A stretch of 64,000 bases of DNA, from positions 1 through 64,000 of the forward strand of contig DDEZ01000008.1 of assembly GCA_002336805.1 (NCBI GenBank), read 5' to 3'. Shown one piece after another: positions 23,530 through 32,800 of the stretch. The notes under the pieces are model-generated. The model was not told where the DNA came from and ran no database searches. It was given only the letters and a program-made list of their open reading frames with translations. Every line of letters starts with the position of its first letter. The first letter of the stretch is position 1. This stretch comes from Bacteroidetes bacterium UBA1941. Lineage in GTDB: Bacteria > Bacteroidota > Bacteroidia > Chitinophagales > LD1. The translations under genes were made by a program, and so were the position numbers.

Positions 23530-26094
23530 TTACTCTGCGCTCTCACCGCTGGTATCGGCAGCACCCAGCTCGCCATCTTCCTCGGCGTTGTAGTTCAGCT
23601 TACCATTTACGATCTTGGTGATAGCTGCGATGCTGTCTTTAGCGTCCAACTTGATCAGACGCACGCCCTGTGTAGCACGCCCCATCACGCGGAGCTGCTC
23701 TACCGCCAGACGGATCGCTATACCGGATTTATTGATGATCATAAGATGGTCATTGTCAGTAACATTTAGGATACCAACTAAACCACCGGTTTTATCAGTG
23801 CGCTTGATGGTCGAGACACCCTTGCCGCCACGATTAGTGATACGGTAGTCTTCTATATCTGTACGCTTCCCATAGCCTTTCTCAGATATTACGAGGATAG
23901 TTTCCTCCCTATTATCCGGATTGACGGTGATCATGCCGATTACTTCATTCTTTCCATCCTCGTCATCCAGGTCTACAGCGCGTACACCTGATGCGGTACG
24001 ACCCATAGACCTTACCTTTTCCTCATTGAAGCGGATCGCCTTGCCAAAACTGGTGGCCATCACGATCTCAGACTTGCCGTGGGTCATAGCTACTTGCACC
24101 AGATCATCGCCTTCGCGGATCTCTATGGCATTCACACCACCCTTACGCACATTGCTGTAGGCTCTTAAAGTTGTTTTCTTTATGATGCCATTCTTTGTGC
24201 AGAATATCAGATAGTTATTATCCAGATAGTCATCTTCTTTCAGATTGAGTACCGGCAGATAGGCTACGATCTTATCTTCTTTAGGGATATTCATCAGGTT
24301 CTGGATCGCACGGCCTTTTGAGGTCTTCTCTCCTTCCGGCAGCTCATAAACCTTGATCCAGTAGCAGCGGCCAGACTGGGTAAAGAACAAGATAAAGTTG
24401 TGGTTATTCGCCACAAAGAGGTGCTCGATAAAGTCTTCATCGCGGGATGATGATCCTTTGGATCCACGCCCTCCCCTATTCTGAGTCTTAAACTGACTAG
24501 ACAGTGTCCTTTTGACATAGCCCAGGTGACTTATTGTCACTACAACCTCTTCATTAGGGATCAGGTCTTCTATATTGATATCGCCTTCGGCAAACTCAAT
24601 ATCGGTCCTGCGCAGGTCACCATACTTATCTTTGATCTCCAGGAGCTCAGTCTTGATGATCTCATAGCGGAGCGGCTCCTCATTCAGTATACGGTTCAGA
24701 TAGGCGATGGTTTTCATCAGTTCATCGTATTCTTCGCGTATCTTATCTCGCTCAAGGCCAGTGAGTCTCTGTAACCTCAGGTCAAGTATCGCTCGAGCTT
24801 GTATATCGCTCAGTCCGAAGTTTGAGATCAGGCCCTCACGTGCCTCCTCTGGCAGGCGGGACTCACGTATCAGCTTGATGACCTCGTCCAGATGGTCGAG
24901 GGCTATGAGGAGACCCTGGAGTATATGGGCACGCTTTTCGGCTTCTTTTAGTTCATACTTTGTCCTCCGGACTATCACCTCGTGGCGGAAGTCTACAAAG
25001 TGACGGATCATGTCCCTGAGGTTTAGCAGCATAGGACGGCCACCTACCAGAGCCACATTGTTCACTCCATAGGACGTCTGTAATGGGGTCAGGGCGTAGA
25101 GCTGATTGAGCACTACACTGGACATAGCATCCCGGTGCAGTTCGATCACCACACGGATACCATCACGGTCCGACTCATCACGCACATCAGTGATGCCTTC
25201 TATCTTCTTCTCCTCTACCAGGTCAGCGATCTTTTTGATCATATCGCTCTTGACCACTTGGTACGGGATCTCATTTATAATGATCTGCTCGCGGTTGGCA
25301 CCCATCGGCTCGATAGTGGCCTTACCGCGGAGTACTACACGGCCGCGACCGGTCAGGAAGGCCTGACGGACACCCTCAAAACCGTGTATAGTGCCCCCTG
25401 TCGGAAAGTCTGGCGCCTTCACATATTGCATGAGGTCCTCGACAGTAGCTTCTTTATTATCAACATAATGTACGCAGGCGTCAATGGCCTCGGACAGATT
25501 GTGCGGGAGCATATTGGTGGCCATACCTACGGCTATACCGGAGGCACCATTGACCAGCAGGTTTGGTATACGGGTAGGCAGTACGGTCGGCTCCTCGAGG
25601 GTATCGTCAAAGTTCAGACGCATGTCCACGGTCTCCTTCTCTATATCCATGAGCATCTCCTCGGCTATCTTGCGAAAGCGGGCCTCGGTATATCGCATAG
25701 CTGCCGGTGGATCGTCGTCTATCGATCCATAGTTACCCTGACCGTCTACGAAGGGATACCTCAGGGACCAGTCCTGGGCCATACGCACCATGGAGTCATA
25801 GATGGCAGAGTCACCATGCGGGTGATACTTACCCATCACCTCACCCACTATACGGGCTGACTTTTTGTATGGTTTATTAGGCGCCATGCCCAGCTCATTC
25901 ATACCGTAGAGGATACGGCGGTGTACGGGCTTCAGGCCGTCACGGGCGTCTGGGATGGCACGGGACACGATGACGGACATCGAGTAGTCGATGTAGGCCG
26001 TCTTCATTTCGTCCTCGATATTGATCTGTATGATCCGGTTTTCCGGAGTCTCAGGGGTTAGTTCTGTGTTTTCGTCTTTAATCTCGTCACTCAT
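23530..26094 (-). CDS. gyrA: DNA gyrase subunit A
   Basis: 854 residues. Introduces negative supercoils with GyrB. Catalytic Tyr is 135 in AAMRYTEARF. The quinolone-resistance region YHPHGDSAIYDSMVRMAQ keeps Ser96 and Asp100, the susceptible-type residues. The GyrA-box QNRGGRG in the C-terminal pinwheel separates it from ParC. It ends in an acidic tail. A good promoter is at 26235-26204. The TPR gene starts 113 nt after its stop. Confidence 0.97.
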   Translation of the reverse strand: MSDEIKDENTELTPETPENRIIQINIEDEMKTAYIDYSMSVIVSRAIPDARDGLKPVHRRILYGMNELGMAPNKPYKKSARIVGEVMGKYHPHGDSAIYDSMVRMAQDWSLRYPFVDGQGNYGSIDDDPPAAMRYTEARFRKIAEEMLMDIEKETVDMRLNFDDTLEEPTVLPTRIPNLLVNGASGIAVGMATNMLPHNLSEAIDACVHYVDNKEATVEDLMQYVKAPDFPTGGTIHGFEGVRQAFLTGRGRVVLRGKATIEPMGANREQIIINEIPYQVVKSDMIKKIADLVEEKKIEGITDVRDESDRDGIRVVIELHRDAMSSVVLNQLYALTPLQTSYGVNNVALVGGRPMLLNLRDMIRHFVDFRHEVIVRRTKYELKEAEKRAHILQGLLIALDHLDEVIKLIRESRLPEEAREGLISNFGLSDIQARAILDLRLQRLTGLERDKIREEYDELMKTIAYLNRILNEEPLRYEIIKTELLEIKDKYGDLRRTDIEFAEGDINIEDLIPNEEVVVTISHLGYVKRTLSSQFKTQNRGGRGSKGSSSRDEDFIEHLFVANNHNFILFFTQSGRCYWIKVYELPEGEKTSKGRAIQNLMNIPKEDKIVAYLPVLNLKEDDYLDNNYLIFCTKNGIIKKTTLRAYSNVRKGGVNAIEIREGDDLVQVAMTHGKSEIVMATSFGKAIRFNEEKVRSMGRTASGVRAVDLDDEDGKNEVIGMITVNPDNREETILVISEKGYGKRTDIEDYRITNRGGKGVSTIKRTDKTGGLVGILNVTDNDHLMIINKSGIAIRLAVEQLRVMGRATQGVRLIKLDAKDSIAAITKIVNGKLNYNAEEDGELGAADTSGESAE

Positions 26095-26203
26095 ATATTA
26101 TAGTCAGGTGCCTTTCGGCAGTTATCAGGGATTTTTCTGGTCAGCAAAACGACTCTTGATCCACATTTTTTCAGAAAAACGCATTTTAAGCCATTTTGAG
26201 GCA

Positions 26204-26235
26204 CGAATGTACAGAATAAACACCCCCTCGACAAA
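26204..26235 (-). promoter_or_regulatory. Probable gyrA promoter
   Basis: TTTG (26235-26232), a 20-nt spacer and TACATTCG (26211-26204), one base off TAnnTTTG. The box lies about 110 nt before the gyrA ATG, leaving a leader of about 100 nt. Confidence 0.5.
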
Positions 26236-26396
26236 GTATCGGGAGGGCTATTTTTCCACATTTAAGGCTATTTTAGGAAGATTGACAGCCCGACCTGATC
26301 GGACGTAGCTGCAGCATGCACCTAGGACATAGTACTAACCTAGCCGGCAAGTAGTATATGGTAGAAGTAAAAAATCTCTGGCAGTAAGAATTACTA

Positions 26397-26582
26397 TCAG
26401 GCCTTGTCTATCTGCAGCTCCAGACGCTGGATGACCCAATCAGTCAGTCCCAGTCCTGCTATGGCACCATTTTCAAACCAATAAACGGTTTTATCCTTTT
26501 TGTAGCAAAGCCTGCCGTCCCGGCGGAGTGGCTCAAAGCCGATCTTCATCAGACCCTGAGCGGTGATTGTATTGTGTTCCAT
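26397..26582 (-). CDS. Small hypothetical protein
   Basis: 61 residues from the ATG at 26582 (MEHNTITAQGLMKIGFEPLR). Mixed charge, with aromatic-rich KTVYWFENGAIAGL; no signal peptide. The composition looks like a real small cytoplasmic protein. A TATCTTTA box ends 4 nt before the ATG. It stands alone; no family recognised. Confidence 0.55.
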   Translation of the reverse strand: MEHNTITAQGLMKIGFEPLRRDGRLCYKKDKTVYWFENGAIAGLGLTDWVIQRLELQIDKA

Positions 26583-26783
26583 ATAATAAAGATACACTAA
26601 AACGGCCGCATTACCTATTTTGACCGGATAGCTTACTATATGGCCACTTTGATCAAGATGCTGTACCTCATCTACAATCCTGCCATACTACGGGCAATTC
26701 CACAGGAATAAATATACTACCGTCAAGTCTGTTCTTTCCAAAGGATGCAAGTTTGTTTTCATTTGTTCAGTAACACCCATTGG

Positions 26784-26814
26784 GTTGTTAAATTCATAAA
26801 AGCCGTTAGTTTTG
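26784..26814 (+). promoter_or_regulatory. Bacteroidetes promoter of the EGF-like lipoprotein gene
   Basis: GTTG (26784-26787), a 19-nt spacer and TAGTTTTG (26807-26814). The -7 box is a perfect TAnnTTTG and the -33 box is one base off. Leader of roughly 30 nt to the ATG at 26852. Confidence 0.6.
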
Positions 26815-26851
26815 CCGCCATTAAATCACCCAAAATTTCATCAGATCAATT

Positions 26852-27409
26852 ATGAAAATGTTCAAGCACTTTGCCATCGCCAGCCTTAGTATCATGCTCC
26901 TCACAGCGGGATTTATGATCGGCTGCAAAAAGGATACTACCGCCAATAAGCCCGTGACATACTGCGATACTGCCCACTGTGGTGCCGGCACATGTGACAG
27001 CGCCAGCCAGACCTGCCTCTGCCCTGCCGGCTACGAAGGCTACGGCTGTGCTACAGAGATCAGGACCAAATTTATAGGTAACTATCTGGCTATAGAAAAC
27101 TGCTCTGGCACGGCATCTACCAACTATAACTTTACGATCACCAGCTCATCGCAGGGTGTGGGATATGTGACCATCAATAACTTTGCTAATCAAGGCTACT
27201 CAGTCACTGCGACCATATATGATCAATACCCTGGCAGCAATAGCTATTCGATCAATGTAGGTCAGCAGACTGTAAGTAATGGTACTGACGTGGCTACCTT
27301 TTTTGGAAATGGAAACGTATCCGGCAACAATCTGACGCTGAGCTATCAATACCAGGTGAGTGGCAGCAGCAGCGGGACCAGCTGTGGCATCACTGCTACC
27401 AAGCAATAA
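26852..27409 (+). CDS. Lipoprotein with EGF-like cysteine motif
   Basis: 185 residues. The lipobox FMIGC gives a lipoprotein, and the mature end is CKKDTTANK. Residues about 35-70 hold six Cys in an EGF-like order (CDTAHCGAGTCDS, then CLCPAGYEGYGC). A Ser/Asn/Gly-rich beta domain follows, with one Cys near each end. Probably surface or periplasmic binding; ligand unknown. Confidence 0.75.
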   Translation: MKMFKHFAIASLSIMLLTAGFMIGCKKDTTANKPVTYCDTAHCGAGTCDSASQTCLCPAGYEGYGCATEIRTKFIGNYLAIENCSGTASTNYNFTITSSSQGVGYVTINNFANQGYSVTATIYDQYPGSNSYSINVGQQTVSNGTDVATFFGNGNVSGNNLTLSYQYQVSGSSSGTSCGITATKQ

Positions 27410-27431
27410 GATAACTATCAACTTATAATGA

Positions 27432-27459
27432 AAAGGCACCTCACACGGGTGCCTTTTTT
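27432..27459 (+). terminator. Terminator after the EGF-like lipoprotein gene
   Basis: GGCACC (27435-27440) and GGTGCC (27448-27453), followed by six T. Confidence 0.8.
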
Positions 27460-27543
27460 ATTGCCACCTGGCGGCATATCTGACAGCTATCTGGCTGTCT
27501 CAGTCGTAGTCATTGTCTGCTCCGGTTCCCGTGAGTTAAGGAC

Positions 27544-27573
27544 AAAAAAAGGGCAGGCGCTGAGGCCTACCCT
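27544..27573 (-). terminator. Terminator after the Ig-repeat T9SS gene
   Basis: On the minus strand AGGGTAGGC (27573-27565) pairs with GCCTGCCCT (27558-27550) with one mismatch, then a run of seven T. Confidence 0.7.
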
Positions 27574-27597
27574 TGTATATTCATGTATGTAGGAGGA

Positions 27598-30500
27598 TCA
27601 CTCCTTTACGATCTTGCGTACTACTGTACCCTCTACGGAGTGGAAGTTGACAAAATAAACACCACCTGTCAGTGAAGATAGGTCGGCCTGCAGCTCATGG
27701 GTACCATCTGCCTGTATACCACTGCTGAGTGTGGTGACCATCCGGCCCATCATATCTGTGAGGTAGATATCCAGTGCCTGACCATGACGCAGCGTATAGC
27801 TGATGGTGATAGCCTGACTGGCCGGATTGGGATAGATGTAGGTCATCAGTGTCTGAGCCAGCTCTGAGATACCTATGATGGTGATGGTCTGCGGAGCTGA
27901 TGATCCGGAGCAGTAGCCCAATGTCACTTTCACAGAGTAGTTGCCCGTACCAGAGGCATTGGCATCGTAGGTCTGGGCTGTAGCACCGGGTACCGGGGTG
28001 CTGTTTTTATACCACTGATAGGCACCGCCTGCTATGGCAGATGCTGTCAGTACACCATTGCTGGCAGTGAAGGTCACCACAGGTGCAGCATCAAAGGTGA
28101 CATGTACGCTGTCAGTGCTGGTGCAGCCATTTTTGGTCACGGAGACATAGTACTCTCCGGTGGCAGTCACTGAGGTGGCGCTGGTAGTGGCAGCATTGGA
28201 CCAGAGGTAGGAGGTGCCATCATTGCCGGCGCTGAGGGCTATGGTATCTCCTGCACAGGTACCGGTATCAGTACTCACTGATACGAGTGGCAGGCCAAAT
28301 TTCACCACAGTATCGCTCTGAGAGACAGCACTGCCGCAGGTACCACCTACGGTCACGCTATACACACCCGCATTGCTCACGGTGATAGACTGTGTGGTGG
28401 CAGAGTTGCTCCACAGATTGCCGGAGGCAGCAGAGGAGGTCAGGACTACGCTGTCTGTGCCGCAGAGGTGCAGCGATCCCTGCACAGAGATGACAGGTGT
28501 AGGTGTAGCCGATGCCTGAGTAATAGTGATAGTAGCAGTACCTACGCACACACCGTTTGCCACGGTCACGGTATAGGTGCCGCCTGCGGTCACGGTAGCT
28601 GTAGCAGCAGTACCGAGGCTATTGCTCCATGTATATGAGGTATAGCCTGCGCCTATATTCAGCGTGTCGGTCTGGCCAGGGCATAGCGCCTGAGACGTAG
28701 CGGTGATAGTAGGTGTAGGCGGTGTGCCACTCACGGTGATAGTAGCCACATTAGATGTATCTGAGCAGCCATTTACCGTCACTACGGCGCTGTAGCTGCC
28801 GGTGGCTGAGGCTGAGTAGGTAGCAGCTGTCTGGCCGGAGATAGGGCCATTGGCATCCAGCCATACGTAGCTGCCGGCAGGTGTAGCGGTGAGCGTCTGA
28901 GAGCTGCCACCGCAGATCAGCGTAGAGCCTGCAGGGGTGATCTGTGCATTTGGGATCGCATTGACGGTCACCACGGTAGCAGCCGATGTAGCAGCGCCGC
29001 AGCCATTGTCATTGGTCACGGTGTAGCTGCCCGCTGTGGTCACGGTGATAGCCTGTGTGGAAGCTGAGTTGCTCCATACATTGCCGGAGGCAGATGATGA
29101 GGTCAGTACTACTGAGCCACCCTGGCAGAACGTAGTAGCACTACCCGCAGTGATGGTAGGTGTAGGTGTAGCGCCGCGGGCTGTGAGCGTGATAGTGGCA
29201 GTACCTGAGCAGGCACCATTGGTCACGGTCACGGTATAAGTGCCGGCCGTGGTGGCATAGGCATAGCGGGTGCTGCCCAGGCTGGAGCTCCAGGCGTAGC
29301 TGCTGTAGCCGCTGCCTACATCCAGTGTATCAGTAGCGCCGGTACAGATATAGGTATGACTGGTGGAGATGGTAGGGCTAAGCGCAGAGCCAATCTGCAC
29401 ACTCACCGCAGTGGACGTATCGGCGCAGCTGCCGGATGATACGACGACCGCATACGAACCCGCAGTGGTAGCAGTGTAGGTACCAGCCGTCTGGCCTGAG
29501 AGCGGAGCACCGTTCTTGAGCCACTGGTAGGTACCGGTGCCGGAGGCAGTGAGTACCTGGCTGCCACTACCGCAGATGATGACCGGGCCTGCCGGAGAGA
29601 TACCCGCTACCGGAGTAGTGGTGACGGCGATAGTAGTAGCCGTAGACGAAGCTGTACCGCAGCGGCCTGTACTGGTCACCGTCACGGCGTAAGAGCCGGC
29701 CGCAGACACAGAGATGGACTGAGTGGTCTGGCCACCGGTCCAGTGATAGGTAGCCGCGGCAGAGCTGGTCAGGGTCACACTACTGCCTGAGCAGATGGCT
29801 ACGGTACCAGATGGTGTCACGGTAGGCGTGGTCGGTGCCTGACCCGCAGAGATCGTGATAGAGGCAGAGCCTGAGCAGACACCATTGGTCACGGTGACGG
29901 TGTAGGTGCCGGCGGCGGTAGGGTATGCCTTCTGAGCAGTGCCGAGGCTATTGCTCCAGAGGTAGCTGCTGTAGCCTGCGCCTGCATCCAGCGTATCGGT
30001 AGCACCGGAGCAGAGGCTGAGGGTGGTAGCTGTGATGGCCGGTGTAGGTGGTGTGCCTGTCACCTGTACGCTCACCGTATTGGAGGTAGTCGTACACGAG
30101 TTGAGCGTGCCGATGGCGTAGTAGCTGCCTGTAGCGGATGCGGTATAGGTAGTGCCTGTCTGGCCGGAGATAGCGCCGGCGCCATTGTACCACTGCAGGG
30201 TGCCGCCGGAGGTGGCAGCGGTAAGCACCTGCATGCTGCCGGTACATACTACCACAGGACCCGCAGGGGTCACTGATACAGTAGGGCCGCTATTGACTGT
30301 GACGGTTTGTACGGCAGAGGTCACGGCGTGGCAGCCTTTCTCTATATATACTTTGTAGGTGCCGGCTGTAGTGGCGGTATAGGTGCGGGAGGTGGCACCG
30401 GCTATGGCGTTGGTCCCGTTGAACCACTGATAGGCTGTGGCACCCGCCTCGGTAGCGGTAAAGGTGACCGACCCGCCGGAGCAGAAGGTCAGCGGTCCGC

Positions 30501-31110
30501 CCGCGGTGACTGCACTGCTCGGTACAGCGCCTACGGCTATGGCGGTATTATTCACAGCGGTAGGCAGTGTATCCAGTGGTGTACAGGTGCCGTTATTCTG
30601 CTGCACGCGTACCCAGAAGTTGAGTCCCGCCGCGCTGGCATCTGCAGCCTGCGAATATGTAGTATTGAGAAAACCCGTGTAGACAGTAGCCGTCACGAGA
30701 ATATTGAGTTTGAACTGGCCCGGATTGTCATACGTGATGCCGGCCACCTTCAGGCAAAACTGCTCACTGGAGTCAAAAGTATTGTTTGCCTTATTGGTAG
30801 CCCAGCAGAGGCCGCAGGGCAGGTTTCCTATCGAGTCTATGCGGATATTTTTCAGGCGGTAGGTGGTGCCACCGGAGGTCACAGTGTTAGGCATTTTGAC
30901 CTGTACGGTCTGAGAGTAGGCCACGCCGCGTACAGCACAGGGCACACTATCTGCAGGTGGAGAGAAACCGGGTGCAGTGAGCGTAGTACCTGCGGTACAG
31001 ATAGACGGGCCGGAGCCGGTGCCTATGTGACCGCAGTACTGCGCCTGAGCGGTGTAGCAGATGGCTACGAGCAGCAGCGCTGCCGCAAAGATCTTGCGTA
31101 AAGACTTCAT
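27598..31110 (-). CDS. Large secreted Ig-like repeat protein with T9SS sorting domain
   Basis: 1170 residues from the ATG at 31110 (MKSLRKIFAAALLLVAICYT); in-frame codons upstream up to 31188 are not needed. An N-terminal beta domain of about 190 residues with several Cys is followed by about twelve Ig/PKD-like domains of 70-75 residues, each with a Cys near its start. Nine of them form three copies of a three-domain unit of about 220 residues (DNA 28291-30288). The C-terminal T9SS signal (YIYPNPASQ..., GGVYFVNFHS, IVKE) predicts surface attachment or release. Adhesin or matrix protein is a reasonable guess; no catalytic domain is seen. Confidence 0.88.
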   Translation of the reverse strand: MKSLRKIFAAALLLVAICYTAQAQYCGHIGTGSGPSICTAGTTLTAPGFSPPADSVPCAVRGVAYSQTVQVKMPNTVTSGGTTYRLKNIRIDSIGNLPCGLCWATNKANNTFDSSEQFCLKVAGITYDNPGQFKLNILVTATVYTGFLNTTYSQAADASAAGLNFWVRVQQNNGTCTPLDTLPTAVNNTAIAVGAVPSSAVTAGGPLTFCSGGSVTFTATEAGATAYQWFNGTNAIAGATSRTYTATTAGTYKVYIEKGCHAVTSAVQTVTVNSGPTVSVTPAGPVVVCTGSMQVLTAATSGGTLQWYNGAGAISGQTGTTYTASATGSYYAIGTLNSCTTTSNTVSVQVTGTPPTPAITATTLSLCSGATDTLDAGAGYSSYLWSNSLGTAQKAYPTAAGTYTVTVTNGVCSGSASITISAGQAPTTPTVTPSGTVAICSGSSVTLTSSAAATYHWTGGQTTQSISVSAAGSYAVTVTSTGRCGTASSTATTIAVTTTPVAGISPAGPVIICGSGSQVLTASGTGTYQWLKNGAPLSGQTAGTYTATTAGSYAVVVSSGSCADTSTAVSVQIGSALSPTISTSHTYICTGATDTLDVGSGYSSYAWSSSLGSTRYAYATTAGTYTVTVTNGACSGTATITLTARGATPTPTITAGSATTFCQGGSVVLTSSSASGNVWSNSASTQAITVTTAGSYTVTNDNGCGAATSAATVVTVNAIPNAQITPAGSTLICGGSSQTLTATPAGSYVWLDANGPISGQTAATYSASATGSYSAVVTVNGCSDTSNVATITVSGTPPTPTITATSQALCPGQTDTLNIGAGYTSYTWSNSLGTAATATVTAGGTYTVTVANGVCVGTATITITQASATPTPVISVQGSLHLCGTDSVVLTSSAASGNLWSNSATTQSITVSNAGVYSVTVGGTCGSAVSQSDTVVKFGLPLVSVSTDTGTCAGDTIALSAGNDGTSYLWSNAATTSATSVTATGEYYVSVTKNGCTSTDSVHVTFDAAPVVTFTASNGVLTASAIAGGAYQWYKNSTPVPGATAQTYDANASGTGNYSVKVTLGYCSGSSAPQTITIIGISELAQTLMTYIYPNPASQAITISYTLRHGQALDIYLTDMMGRMVTTLSSGIQADGTHELQADLSSLTGGVYFVNFHSVEGTVVRKIVKE
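28291..30288 (-). repeat. Three tandem 220-residue super-repeats within the Ig-like protein
   Basis: Starting points are the related words PTVSVTPAGP, PVAGISPAGP and PNAQITPAGS, 225 and 220 codons apart. Within each unit come three domain types: type 1 with SGQT, type 2 with GYSSY/GYTSY.WS.SLG, type 3 with LTSS.A. The order 1-2-3 is repeated three times. Confidence 0.75.
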
Positions 31111-31243
31111 AAATGGGTAAGTAATTGGTTTGTGATAAAATGGGGTTTGCAACATATCAAAGGCAGGCCAATATATCCTTTTCCACACAGCGGCAAGAAT
31201 CTAATTTGTTAAGCCTGTATTATTAACAATGAGCGGCTTATAT

Positions 31244-31278
31244 AAAATAAAAATCCCCCCGGCCGAAACCGAAGGGAT
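31244..31278 (-). terminator. Terminator after the T9SS gene at 31337
   Basis: On the minus strand ATCCCTTCGG (31278-31269) pairs with CCGGGGGGAT (31262-31253) through two T-G wobbles, followed by TTTTATTTTAT. Confidence 0.6.
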
Positions 31279-31307
31279 GCATATTTTGCCGATAGGCGTA
31301 GCATGTA

Positions 31308-31343
31308 TTTGTCTATCATCTAATGTCTCTGGTCTATCATTTC
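31308..31343. repeat. GTCTATCATCTAATG phrase repeat
   Basis: A degenerate run of GTCTATCAT-like words that overlaps the stop codon of the T9SS gene at 31337. Same family as 4806-4845. Confidence 0.5.
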
Positions 31344-32143
31344 ATCTGTACCATCTCGCTGCTATATACCACACCGTCTACGCTCACCTTGGCTATCAGC
31401 ACGCCAGCAGAGAGGCCGTAGGTTTTAGCACTGAATGGAACCGAATGGCTACCGACACTGCGCTGTGCATCACTCTCCAGCACAGCCACCCTCCTGCCGG
31501 TGATGTCATACACCTCAGTGGTCACGTGTGCCGCATCAGTAGCCAGTGTATAGCTGATCTGCGTCTGGTCTACAAATGGATTAGGATACACGCTCATGAT
31601 GCCTGAGGCGGGCAGGCCGGTGGTGCCGGTCTTGACCAGGTCAGGATTCAGCGTAGGGCTGCTCTCCACTTTGGTCAGGTCCGTCTCGCCGCCGGTGCAT
31701 GGCAGGTAGTACTCGGCCATATAGCTATTGGTAGCGCCGGTCAGCTTGACACGGTCGACGTCCTTTTTGATAGAGAGGGCGCCGGACTTGAAGCACCACA
31801 CCATATTCTGGTCCTTGATCTGATTGGCTATCTCATATTCCTCAAAGTAGAGCTTGTCGCCCACTATCGTGCCGCGCAGCTTGATATCGGCATAGTCTCC
31901 ATTCTCCTTGATGATGGTAGAGGTGCCGGTGATGCTGCTCCCCTCCTGCCTGAGCTCAAACTCATACTGGAAGGTCTGCATGATCGTCTTCTTGTCAGCA
32001 TTGTACTGGTAGCGCTTGCCGGTATAGTGGCCTGAGAGGTCGGTGGCTTTGAGCTCGGCAGCAGAGAGATCACTGATCACACCGGCAAAGGCACCGCTGG
32101 TCAGCATCAGAAAAGTAGCAATGGTAAGGGTAAGTTTCTTCAT
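31337..32143 (-). CDS. Secreted protein with T9SS sorting domain
   Basis: 268 residues. Signal peptide MKKLTLTIATFLMLTSGAFA, a lipocalin-like beta domain (about 35-150; LSGHYTGKRYQYNADKKTIM), then a T9SS domain (MSVYPNPFVDQTQISYTLAT, KVSVDGVVYSSEMVQMK). Two Cys in the middle may pair. Function unknown. The Ig-repeat gene follows on the same strand, but a terminator lies between. Confidence 0.78.
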   Translation of the reverse strand: MKKLTLTIATFLMLTSGAFAGVISDLSAAELKATDLSGHYTGKRYQYNADKKTIMQTFQYEFELRQEGSSITGTSTIIKENGDYADIKLRGTIVGDKLYFEEYEIANQIKDQNMVWCFKSGALSIKKDVDRVKLTGATNSYMAEYYLPCTGGETDLTKVESSPTLNPDLVKTGTTGLPASGIMSVYPNPFVDQTQISYTLATDAAHVTTEVYDITGRRVAVLESDAQRSVGSHSVPFSAKTYGLSAGVLIAKVSVDGVVYSSEMVQMK

Positions 32144-32269
32144 GGTTGAAATGTTTAGGTGATAGATGTATCTCTAACGCTTTTTCCATACGGAAATTAC
32201 AGCGAAAAAATCAGACTGTCTAATCTGTAAATCAGAAATGACAGAAAAGTAACAAAGCGGCGTGGGGGA

Positions 32270-32320
32270 TTTACAGAATGACAGACCTGCCTGCCGGCAA
32301 AGGCAGGTTTACGGAATGAC
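32270..32320. repeat. GAATGAC direct repeats around a CCTGCC hairpin
   Basis: TTTACAGAATGAC (32270-32282) and TTTACGGAATGAC (32308-32320) flank an inverted repeat ACCTGCC (32285-32291) / GGCAGGT (32302-32308). Related words (agaaatgacag, gcaaatgacagg) recur at about 32232 and 32371. The gap 32144-32419 holds no gene. Confidence 0.5.
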
Positions 32321-32419
32321 CGATTTTGAAATATACGATGTAGTACATGCCGTCTGTGCATCTACGATTCGGCAAATGACAGGAAAACAACTACCTTCAC
32401 CGCACCAAAAAGGAAACAA

Positions 32420-32800
32420 ATGAAAACGACTACCCTCCTCGCGCTGGCGCTATGCCTGGCCATTGCCTCGTGCAAGAAAGACACTCCCATCCCTACCACC
32501 GCTATCACCGGCACGGTGAACCTGAACGGCTCTACGGATAGCAATGGGATCACCTACTCTTTTAACGATAGCGTGCGCGTATGGCTGACCAATACCAGCG
32601 GACAGACGCTATACTACAATAACCACGTGTACCGCTCCGGCCAGGTCGGGCTCGGTAGCCAGCCTGCCGGCACCTACACCATCCATGCCGCTACCGTAGA
32701 GACGGGCTCCTATATGGGCGCTACTATGTACCGCGACCGCGAGGATAGCTGCACCTTCACCGCTCCTGCACAGTCGGGCTGTACCATCACCTTTCAGTAG
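32420..32800 (+). CDS. Small lipoprotein
   Basis: 126 residues. Lipobox AIASC gives the mature start CKKDTPIPTTAITGTVNL. A single beta domain resembling carboxypeptidase-regulatory/transthyretin folds (GTVNLNGSTDS, QPAGTYTIHAATVETG), with two Cys near the end. No family assigned. A TACCTTCA box 20 nt before the ATG is a weak promoter candidate. Confidence 0.68.
   Translation: MKTTTLLALALCLAIASCKKDTPIPTTAITGTVNLNGSTDSNGITYSFNDSVRVWLTNTSGQTLYYNNHVYRSGQVGLGSQPAGTYTIHAATVETGSYMGATMYRDREDSCTFTAPAQSGCTITFQ

Noticed and set aside
19486..26094. A defence or secondary-metabolite island
   Set aside because: All genes in this stretch are housekeeping or envelope genes with ordinary composition.
30307..31101. 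264-codon plus-strand frame opposite the Ig-repeat gene
   Set aside because: It is the antisense of repeat-rich coding sequence with no signal, domain or start context. The minus-strand gene has a clear signal peptide and sorting domain.
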